Shown: positions 52,828 through 59,600 of the stretch, piece by piece
How positions within the stretch are numbered: position 1 is the first letter of the stretch
Layout of the letters: every line of letters starts with the position of its first letter
NCBI GenBank assembly: GCA_036489755.1
Contig: DASXFD010000091.1
Span: 62,001-126,000 of the forward strand
Direction of reading: 5' to 3'
DNA: 64,000 bases
Source of the DNA: JABFXX01 sp036489755
GTDB taxonomy: Bacteria; Myxococcota_A; Polyangia; Haliangiales; Haliangiaceae
Program-made: the position numbers and the translations under genes
The notes under the pieces: model-generated
Told to the model about the DNA's origin: nothing
Seen by the model: only the letters and a program-made list of their open reading frames with translations
Database searches by the model: none

Positions 52828-54309
52828 ATGCAGGAGCGCGCTCGGACCGGCATCGACGGCCTCGACCACGTCTTGATGGGCGGGTTGCCGCGCAACCGCC
52901 TCTATCTGATCGAAGGCGACCCCGGCGTCGGCAAGACGACCATCGCGTTGCAGTTCTTGCTGGCGGGGCTCGCGGCGGGCGAGCGCACGCTGTACGTGAC
53001 GCTCTCCGAGACCAAGGACGAGATCGACGCGGTCGCGCGGTCGCACGGCTGGTCGCTCGACGGCGTCGCGATGTTCGAGCTGTCGGCACTCGAGCAACTG
53101 CTGACGATCGATGCGGAGAACACGATCTTCCGGTCGTCGGACGTCGAGCTCGGCGAGATCACGCACGTCCTGCAACGCCGGATCGACGAGGTCATGCCGG
53201 ATCGCCTCGTGTTCGACTCGCTGTCGGAGCTGCGCTTGCTCGCGCAGAACGCGCTGCGCTACCGGCGCGAGGTGCTCAGCCTGAAGACGTTCTTCTCGAC
53301 CAAGAAGTGCACGGTCCTCTTGCTCGACGATCGGACGTCCGAGCCGGGCGACCAACAGCTGCAGAGCATCGCGCACGGCGTGATCACGCTGGACCAGCTC
53401 GCGCCCGAATACGGTGGCGATCGCCGGCGGCTGCGCGTCGCGAAGCTGCGCGGCGCGCCGTTTCGTAGCGGCTATCACGACGTCACGATCGAGACAGGTG
53501 GCGTTCAGGTGTTTCCGCGGCTCGTCGCGGCCGAGCACAAGGGTGAATTCACGCGAACGCCGTTGTCGAGCGGGCTGGCAGAGCTCGATGCGCTGCTCGG
53601 CGGCGGAGTCGATCGCGGCACGAGCACGCTCGTGCTCGGCAACGCGGGCACCGGCAAGTCATCGATCGTCCTGCAGTACGCGTGCTCGGTCGCCGCGCGC
53701 GGCGAACGCGCTGCGATCTTCGCGTTCGACGAGCTGCGCGCCACCGCGACGCACCGCGCCGAGGCGCTGGGCCTGAAGATCGGCGAGCACCTCGAGAGCG
53801 GACACGTGCGGATCCAGCAGGTCGATCCCGCGGAGCTGTCGCCGGGCCAGCTCGCGCACCTCATCATGGATCTCACGGAGCGCGAAGGCTTCACGTTCAT
53901 CGCGATCGATACGTTGAACGGCTATCTCCACGCGATGCCGAGCGAGCACCACTTGTATCTCCAACTCCACGAGCTGTTGTCGTATCTCGGGCAGCGCGGC
54001 GTGACGACGATGATGGTGCTGGCGCAGGCCGGCGCCATCAAGGAAATGCAGAGCCCGGTGGACATCAGCTACATCGCCGACAACGTCTTGCTGCTGCGGT
54101 TCTTCGAAGCGCAGGGCCGGATCCGCAAGGCGATCTCCGTCGTCAAGAAACGCACCGGCCGCCACGAAGACACGATTCGCGAGCTGTCGCTCGACAGCAA
54201 TGGCTTGCACGTCGGGGCGCCGCTCGTCGCGTTTCAGGGCGTGTTGACCGGCGTGCCCGTCTATCACGGGCACGCCACCGAGCTGGAGCACGATGGCCAA
54301 ATCGAGTGA
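52828..54309 (+). CDS. KaiC-like double RecA ATPase
   Basis: A 493-residue cytoplasmic protein with two RecA-like KaiC domains. Walker A motifs are GDPGVGKTT (30-38) and GNAGTGKSS (271-279). Walker B strands are DRLVFDSLSEL (125-135) and TFIAIDTLNGY (about 363-373). It begins RTGIDGLDHVLMGGLPRNRL, the KaiC family start. Cyanobacterial KaiC is a clock oscillator; in other bacteria similar proteins signal through nearby histidine kinases, without KaiA/KaiB, and a clock role should not be assumed. The next gene starts within it (17-base overlap at 54293-54309), so the two are co-translated. Confidence 0.9.
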   Translation: MQERARTGIDGLDHVLMGGLPRNRLYLIEGDPGVGKTTIALQFLLAGLAAGERTLYVTLSETKDEIDAVARSHGWSLDGVAMFELSALEQLLTIDAENTIFRSSDVELGEITHVLQRRIDEVMPDRLVFDSLSELRLLAQNALRYRREVLSLKTFFSTKKCTVLLLDDRTSEPGDQQLQSIAHGVITLDQLAPEYGGDRRRLRVAKLRGAPFRSGYHDVTIETGGVQVFPRLVAAEHKGEFTRTPLSSGLAELDALLGGGVDRGTSTLVLGNAGTGKSSIVLQYACSVAARGERAAIFAFDELRATATHRAEALGLKIGEHLESGHVRIQQVDPAELSPGQLAHLIMDLTEREGFTFIAIDTLNGYLHAMPSEHHLYLQLHELLSYLGQRGVTTMMVLAQAGAIKEMQSPVDISYIADNVLLLRFFEAQGRIRKAISVVKKRTGRHEDTIRELSLDSNGLHVGAPLVAFQGVLTGVPVYHGHATELEHDGQIE

Positions 54310-55810
54310 ATCGATCGTCGTCTTCGCGCCGCGCGGCCGCAACGGCGAGCTGACGCGCAAGCTGCTCGAAGAGGCCCGGCTCGAATGCATCGTGTGCTCG
54401 AGCGGCGCCGAGCTCGTCGAGCGGATTCGCGCCGGAGCGGGCTGCGCGATCATGACCGCGGAAACGATCGACCGCCCGCTTCACGATCAGCTCGCCGCAC
54501 ACCTCGCGAAGCAGCCCGCGTGGTCGGACTTTCCAATCATCATGCTCGCGGAGAGTGCGCCGAAGATGCGCGACTCGCACCTCGAGCTCGGCAACGTGAC
54601 CATCCTCGAGCGGCCGGTCGCCGCGGCGACGTTGCTCGCGGCGGCGCAGTCGGCGCTGCGCGCGCGGCGCCGCCAGTACGAGGCGTTCGCCGCGATTCGC
54701 GCACGCGATCAGTTCCTTGCCATGCTCGGTCACGAGCTGCGCAATCCGCTCGCCGCGATCGTGCTCGCGTCGGAGGCGTTGCCCGACGATCATGCGAGCA
54801 TCCCCGTGCTCCAAAAACGCCTCGCGATCGTGTCGCGCCATGCGAACCACGTGTCGAAGCTCGTCAACGATCTGCTCGACGTCGCACGTGTGGCGAGCGG
54901 CAAGCTCGCGCTGCAGCTCGAAGCGGTCGAGGTCGACGACACGATTCGAAATTGCATCGCCGCGCTCGAGTCGCGCGCCAAAGACCGCGGCATCACGTTC
55001 GAGTGGCAACAGCCGAGCGGGCTCACCATCGAAGCCGATCCCGGCCGGCTCGAGCAGGTGATCAGCAATCTGCTCACGAACGCGGTCAAATACAGCCCGC
55101 CGAACCGAGTCATCACGATCACGTCGGTGCGCGCCGGCGATGACTGCGAGATCCGCGTGCGCGATCACGGGATCGGCATCGCGCCCGAGATGCTGCCGCG
55201 CGTGTTCGATCTGTTCGCGCAAGCCGACTCGAGCCTCGCGCGATCCGAAGGCGGCCTCGGCGTCGGCCTCGCGTTGGTCCAGCAGCTCGTGCAGATGCAC
55301 GGCGGCAGCGTCGCCGCGACGAGCGTCGGGCTCGGTGAGGGCAGCGAGTTCGTCGTGCGACTGCCGCTGGGCTCGCCGCACGCGAAGGAGTGCGTCGAGC
55401 AGGCGGTGCCGGTCTCGAGCGCGGATGCGCTGCGCGTCGTGATCGTCGAGGACAATCCCGATCTGCTGGCGCTCACCGAGGCGGTCGTTCGCGAGTTCGG
55501 CTGCGAGACCGAAACCGCATCCGACGGCGAATCGGGGCTCGCGCGCATCGTTGCCAACAAGCCCGATCTCGCGTTGGTCGACGTCGGGTTGCCGAAGCTC
55601 GACGGCTACGGCGTCGCGCTCGGCGTACGGCGCCAGCTCGCGAACCCGCCGACGCTCGTGGCGATCACCGGCTACGGCCAACGCAGCGATCGCGAGCGCG
55701 CGCTCGCCGCAGGCTTCGACGAGCACGTCACGAAGCCGATCCGCTCCGAGACGCTGCAGCGCCTCGTCGAAGGCGCGCGCGCGCGAACGCGCAAGATCAA
55801 GATCGGTTAG
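54293..55810 (+). CDS. Hybrid sensor histidine kinase/response regulator
   Basis: A 505-residue soluble hybrid kinase. Residues 1-120 look like a pseudo-receiver that lacks the phosphorylated aspartate. HisKA follows with GHELRNPL and phospho-His147. The HATPase domain has NLLTNAVKYS, DHGIGIA and the G boxes GLGVGLALV. The C-terminal receiver has VEDNPD, D430 in ALVDVGLPK, and KPI. It overlaps the KaiC-like gene and almost certainly receives its signal from that ATPase, as seen for KaiC-like/kinase pairs in other bacteria. The output is unknown, because the receiver has no DNA-binding partner nearby. Confidence 0.9.
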   Translation: MAKSSESIVVFAPRGRNGELTRKLLEEARLECIVCSSGAELVERIRAGAGCAIMTAETIDRPLHDQLAAHLAKQPAWSDFPIIMLAESAPKMRDSHLELGNVTILERPVAAATLLAAAQSALRARRRQYEAFAAIRARDQFLAMLGHELRNPLAAIVLASEALPDDHASIPVLQKRLAIVSRHANHVSKLVNDLLDVARVASGKLALQLEAVEVDDTIRNCIAALESRAKDRGITFEWQQPSGLTIEADPGRLEQVISNLLTNAVKYSPPNRVITITSVRAGDDCEIRVRDHGIGIAPEMLPRVFDLFAQADSSLARSEGGLGVGLALVQQLVQMHGGSVAATSVGLGEGSEFVVRLPLGSPHAKECVEQAVPVSSADALRVVIVEDNPDLLALTEAVVREFGCETETASDGESGLARIVANKPDLALVDVGLPKLDGYGVALGVRRQLANPPTLVAITGYGQRSDRERALAAGFDEHVTKPIRSETLQRLVEGARARTRKIKIG

Positions 55811-56703
55811 CGAATCTCGACGACGACTTTGCCGCCCGCGCCGTGTTGCGCGAGTTGCTGGGCCTCGCGTATGCGAGCGAGCGGGAACCGTTTCGCGATC
55901 GGGATGACGAGTGTGCCGCCGGCGATCTCTCGCAGGAGCGCGGCCAAGCGCTCGGCGTCGGGACGCGTCCACACCTTGCGCACGTCGATCCCGCGCTCGC
56001 GCGCGCCGGCAGGCTCCTCGAGGACGGTCGCGACACGGCCGCCGCGCCGCACCTTGTCGAGCAGCTGCTGCGTGGTCGCGCCGCCGACCGTATCGGCGAT
56101 CGCGTCGAGCACCGGCAGTTGATCGAGCATGCGTTCGTCGTCGAGCGCGACGATGCCGTCGACGCCGAGCGCCGCGGCCGCGGTCTTCTGCGACGACCGA
56201 ACGCCGGCCCAGACATGCGCGCCGCGTGCCTTGGCCGCGTAGACGGCGGTGCGGCCGACGCTGCCGAGCGCGCCGGTGACGAGCACGACGTCGCCGGCTG
56301 CCGCGTCGCCGAGCTCCGCGCCGGTGAGCGCGGCCGTTGGAGCCGCCGCCGCATCGGCGAGGCTCATCGAGTCGGGGACCTCGGCCCACGCCGCTTCGCT
56401 CGCCACCACGCGTTCGGCATAGCCGCCGGTGACGGGGCCGGCGACGTTCGCGCCGACGCGAATGCGCGTGACGCCCGCGCCGACCTCGATCACGACGCCG
56501 GCCGCGTCGCGACCGAGGATCGCCGGGAGCTCGAGCGTCATGCCTGGGCGCTTGGCGCCCTCGCGCAGCTTCCAATCGATCGGATTGATGCTCGTCGCGA
56601 CGTTGCGGATCTTGACCTCGCCCGGGCCGAGCTTCGGCTCGGGCATGTCGCGAACCTCGAGTTGATCGACTCCACCGAACCCGATCAAGACAGCTGCCTT
56701 CAT
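55807..56703 (-). CDS. Zinc-independent quinone oxidoreductase/MDR
   Basis: A 298-residue medium-chain reductase of the quinone oxidoreductase type, without the zinc-binding cysteines of alcohol dehydrogenases. It starts MKAAVLIGFGGVDQLEVRD and has INPIDWKLREG, LGRDAAGVV, VLVTGALGSVGRTAVYAAKA (NADPH loop) and APTAALTG. The family reduces quinones by NADPH. It is divergent from an OsmC gene with an 18-base gap, so a shared stress promoter is likely. Its end overlaps the convergent hybrid-kinase gene by four bases. Confidence 0.88.
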   Translation of the reverse strand: MKAAVLIGFGGVDQLEVRDMPEPKLGPGEVKIRNVATSINPIDWKLREGAKRPGMTLELPAILGRDAAGVVIEVGAGVTRIRVGANVAGPVTGGYAERVVASEAAWAEVPDSMSLADAAAAPTAALTGAELGDAAAGDVVLVTGALGSVGRTAVYAAKARGAHVWAGVRSSQKTAAAALGVDGIVALDDERMLDQLPVLDAIADTVGGATTQQLLDKVRRGGRVATVLEEPAGARERGIDVRKVWTRPDAERLAALLREIAGGTLVIPIAKRFPLARIREAQQLAQHGAGGKVVVEIR

Positions 56704-56721
56704 CGCGTGGTCGAATAGCAC

Positions 56722-57117
56722 ATGAACACGATCGACGCGCACACCGTTCGCACCGGCGAGTATCCACTCGAGGTGCGAGTACGTAGTCACACGTTCGTCG
56801 CCGACGCGAGCACCGCTGCCGGCGGCCAAGACTCGGCTCCCGGCCCGCACGATTACTTCGATAGCGCGCTCGCCGCGTGCAAGGCGATCACGGCGATGTG
56901 GTACGCGAAGCGCCACTCGATCCCGCTCGAGCGAGTCGAAGCGCACGTCGAGAGCGACGACAGCCAGGAGCGCAACGGTGTCTACAAGCTGCGCTGCCGC
57001 GTCGAGTTGATCGGCGCGCTCAGCGACGAGCAACGGGCCCAGGTGCAGCGCGCGATCGCGGCGTGTCCGATCCACAAGCTGATGACGACGTCGGACGTTG
57101 TGATCGAGAACACGTAG
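56722..57117 (+). CDS. OsmC-family peroxide-reducing protein
   Basis: A 131-residue OsmC/Ohr-like protein. The catalytic cysteines are visible in LAACKAITAMWYA and IAACPIHKLM. The C-terminal strand is TSDVVIENT. These proteins reduce organic hydroperoxides, and this variant belongs to the OsmC/YhfA-like side rather than Ohr, judging by PGPHDYFDSALAACKA. It is divergent from the quinone reductase gene with only 18 bases between the starts, so both promoters must overlap. Confidence 0.88.
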   Translation: MNTIDAHTVRTGEYPLEVRVRSHTFVADASTAAGGQDSAPGPHDYFDSALAACKAITAMWYAKRHSIPLERVEAHVESDDSQERNGVYKLRCRVELIGALSDEQRAQVQRAIAACPIHKLMTTSDVVIENT

Positions 57118-57169
57118 GAGTCAAGCGACGTTTGAGCACGAATCGAGGGCGCTCCGCCTCGTGCGCCAC

Positions 57170-57175
57170 TATGAT
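57170..57175 (+). promoter_or_regulatory. Probable -10 hexamer, leaderless start
   Basis: TATGAT ends five bases before the GTG at 57181, with no ribosome binding site. Confidence 0.4.
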
Positions 57176-57180
57176 GCGCC

Positions 57181-58188
57181 GTGCCGATCGAGTTTCCTCA
57201 ACCACAGGTCGCCGCGCTGCAGGAACACACCGCGCGCATGTTCGACCGCCGCAAAGCGGGATCCGATCTGAGGTCGCTTGCACGCGAGCTCTTGCTCGCG
57301 TTCTTCGACGTCTGTACCTATGCCGGCCTCGACAAGGTCTTGGTCGAGCTCGAGACGGATCCCGCCGACCGCTTGGCGCTCGCCGATCGAGAGGCCACGT
57401 GCGCCGCGCTCGTCGCGCAGCTCGAGGCGATCGATCTCGACGGCGGCGGCCCGCGCAACGTGAAGCCACGCCTGCTCGCCGAATCCGTGATCTCGGCGCT
57501 CGGCCTGACGGTCGTGCCGGCGGCCGAGCCGCGTGCATCGCTCGGCCAAGATGTGCGCATCGCGGTCATCGCGTCGCTGCATGCCGCGTTCGACGTCGCA
57601 CTCGCGCTGCCGGCGATTCGCGAAGCAGTGATCGCCGATGCGCGCGCGCGTTGCGACGAGAGCTTGCACGGTGTGTTCGCGAAGATCGTCGCTCAGCTCG
57701 ACGATCGCGGCATGCACATGCTCAAACAGCCGAAGGTTCCGATCGACGCGAGCCAGGCCGTGCAACGCGCACTGAGTGAAGCGCGCAGCGCCGTGGTCGG
57801 CCGCGCCGCGAACGACGCGATCGATCGCGCCAAGGCCGTGATCGCGGCGAGCGACGCCGCCGCCGCCAAATCGATCGATGCGCCGATCACGCTCAAGCTC
57901 ACGCCACGCGAGGTCGCCGTGGCTCGTGCGTGCGATCCGAGCGTGTTCAAGACGCCGGCCAACGTCGTCGAGGTCGTGCTCGCGAGCCTGACCGAGCTCG
58001 TGCGGATCGTGTGGCGCGCGCCGGAACAAGTGGTGCACCCGTACTCCGCGACGCGTACGTTCGCCGTCGGCGATCTGATCGACCATCCCAAGCTCGGGCG
58101 CGGCACCGTCGTGTCGCGACTCGCGCAACGCATCGAGGTCGAGTTCGCCGACGGCAAGCGCACGCTCATTCACGTCCCCGCGCGTTGA
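57181..58188 (+). CDS. Hypothetical protein with a C-terminal small beta-barrel domain
   Basis: A 335-residue soluble, mainly helical protein without a known family. The C-terminal 45 residues, FAVGDLIDHPKLGRGTVVSR followed by IEVEFADGKRTLIHVP, match the small SH3-like domain found at the end of UvrD/PcrA-type helicases and related proteins (GDxVxHPxFGxGxV), usually a protein-interaction module. The N-terminal 290 residues contain helices such as ARELLLAFFDVCTYAGLDKV. Function unknown. Preceded by a TATGAT five bases before the start. Confidence 0.6.
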   Translation: MPIEFPQPQVAALQEHTARMFDRRKAGSDLRSLARELLLAFFDVCTYAGLDKVLVELETDPADRLALADREATCAALVAQLEAIDLDGGGPRNVKPRLLAESVISALGLTVVPAAEPRASLGQDVRIAVIASLHAAFDVALALPAIREAVIADARARCDESLHGVFAKIVAQLDDRGMHMLKQPKVPIDASQAVQRALSEARSAVVGRAANDAIDRAKAVIAASDAAAAKSIDAPITLKLTPREVAVARACDPSVFKTPANVVEVVLASLTELVRIVWRAPEQVVHPYSATRTFAVGDLIDHPKLGRGTVVSRLAQRIEVEFADGKRTLIHVPAR

Positions 58189-58219
58189 CGAACAGGACGC
58201 CCGGTTCGGTGCCTGCTGT

Positions 58220-58257
58220 TTGTCTATTGACAAAAAAAGTTGTCTATTGCATATACG
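58220..58257 (+). promoter_or_regulatory. Promoter and operator-like repeats of the ArsR/SRPBCC operon
   Basis: TTGACA (58227-58232) is a perfect -35. TATACG (58252-58257) or CATATA two bases earlier is the -10. TTGTC-TATT-GACAA (58220-58233) is an inverted repeat over the -35, and TGTCTATTG is repeated directly 20 bases apart (58221 and 58241), as expected for an ArsR-type autorepressor site. Confidence 0.6.
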
Positions 58258-58262
58258 ACCGC

Positions 58263-58871
58263 GTGAACAGCTCGGTCGCCCTGGTCTCCGATGCCGCGAA
58301 GGCGCGAGCCGCGCTGACCCCGCTGCGCCGCGAGTTGCTCGAGCGGCTGCGCGAGCCCAACTCGGCGGCGAGCCTCGCCGGCCAGCTCGCGGTGTCGCGC
58401 CAGAAGCTCGGCTACCACTTGCGCGTGCTCGAGGAAGCCGGGCTCGTCAAGCTCGTCGAGGAGCGACCGCGGCGCGGCTTCGTCGAGCGAGTGCTGGTCG
58501 CGTGCGCCGACACGTTCGTGCTCGATCCCGCGCTCGTGCAAGGCGCCGAGCAACCGGCCGGCGACGCGCAAGATCGCTACGCGTCGGACCATCTCGTGCG
58601 CACCGCGTCCGCGCTCGTCCGCGACGTCGCGCGCATGCGCGAGGCCGCCGACCTCGAGGGCAAACGCCTGCTCACGCTCACCGTCGAGGCCGAGCTCACG
58701 TTCGCGACGCCGGCAGACTTCGACGCGTTCAGCGAGCAGCTCTCCGACGCATTCACCGCGCTTGCAAAGCGCTACGCCGCATCGCCACTTCGCAAGGGCG
58801 GCCGCCGTTACCGGCTGGTCGCCGCCGCGCACCCAGCTGTTCAGACCAAAGCAACGAAGAGGATCAAATGA
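58263..58871 (+). CDS. ArsR-family HTH regulator
   Basis: A 202-residue winged-helix regulator. The HTH is in ALTPLRRELLERLREPNSAA, SLAGQLAVSRQKLGYHLRVL and EEAGLVKLVEERPRRGF, the ArsR/HTH_20-type layout. The C-terminal half is helical with a VEAELTFATPADFDAF segment. Pairs of an ArsR-type regulator and an SRPBCC protein, as here, are common in bacteria. Its ATGA overlap with the next gene shows translational coupling. GTG start at 58263 lies right after a TTGACA promoter with operator-like repeats, so autoregulation is likely. Confidence 0.85.
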   Translation: MNSSVALVSDAAKARAALTPLRRELLERLREPNSAASLAGQLAVSRQKLGYHLRVLEEAGLVKLVEERPRRGFVERVLVACADTFVLDPALVQGAEQPAGDAQDRYASDHLVRTASALVRDVARMREAADLEGKRLLTLTVEAELTFATPADFDAFSEQLSDAFTALAKRYAASPLRKGGRRYRLVAAAHPAVQTKATKRIK

Positions 58872-59593
58872 CGACATTTTCGCGTGCACTGATCGAAGTC
58901 ACCATCGCGGCACCGGCGGACGAGGTGTGGCACTCGCTGCGCGACCGCGAGCGCATCGCCCAATGGTTCGGCTGGGACTCCGACTCGCTCGGCGCCGAGA
59001 TCGACTTCATCTTCAGCCGCGCCACGTACGACGATGGCACGCGCACGCTGACGTTCGGCAAGGGCGATCGCTTCGAGGTCGAGCCGCGCGGCAACGGCTG
59101 CGTGCTCCGCGTCGTGCGTCCCGCGCCGACCGCCGACCACGACTGGGAAGACATCTTCGAGGACGTCACGCAGGGCTGGATCGCGTTCGCGCTGCAGCTG
59201 CGGTTCGCGCTCGAGCACCATGCCGCCGATAAGCGCCGCACGCTGTTCCTCTCCGGTGCGCCGAAAGCGGCGAACGAGCCGCTCGCCGCACGCGCGCTCG
59301 GCCTGCCGGCGAGCGGCGCGCCGGGCACCGCTTACGCGATCACCGCGGCGACGGGCGATGCGCTCGCCGGCCAGATCTGGCACCGCGGTCGCCACCAGGT
59401 CGCGTTCACCGTCGACGGCGTCGGCAATGGCCTGCTCGTCGCGATGGATCGCGCGCCCGACGCGAAGCGGCCGCACGGCCACAGTCAGGTCGTGCTGACG
59501 ACGTACGGTCTAACCGACCGCGCGTTCGACGAGCTCGCGGCGCGCTGGCGCACGTGGTGGAGCGATCGCTTCGACACCACGCCGCCAGGCTGA
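58868..59593 (+). CDS. SRPBCC/AHSA1-domain protein
   Basis: A 241-residue START/SRPBCC-fold protein of the AHSA1-like group. The start TFSRALIEVTIAAPADEVWH is the standard first strand and helix, followed by RIAQWFGWDSDSLGAEIDFI and a long C-terminal helix region (WEDIFEDVTQGWIAFALQLR). A second, shorter domain (about 155-241) has a similar strand pattern (AFTVDGVGNGLLVAMDRAPD). These domains bind hydrophobic ligands. It is coupled (ATGA) with an ArsR-type regulator, the typical arrangement of this family. Confidence 0.85.
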   Translation: MTTFSRALIEVTIAAPADEVWHSLRDRERIAQWFGWDSDSLGAEIDFIFSRATYDDGTRTLTFGKGDRFEVEPRGNGCVLRVVRPAPTADHDWEDIFEDVTQGWIAFALQLRFALEHHAADKRRTLFLSGAPKAANEPLAARALGLPASGAPGTAYAITAATGDALAGQIWHRGRHQVAFTVDGVGNGLLVAMDRAPDAKRPHGHSQVVLTTYGLTDRAFDELAARWRTWWSDRFDTTPPG

Positions 59594-59600
59594 TTCCGCG

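Noticed and set aside
49826..52876. 1016-codon plus-strand frame across the large lipoprotein
   Set aside because: It is a shifted frame of the lipoprotein gene with Arg-rich low-complexity translation.
52828..55810. Circadian clock operon
   Set aside because: There is no kaiA or kaiB in the window. The KaiC-like protein is paired with a hybrid kinase, so only a KaiC-related signalling function can be stated.
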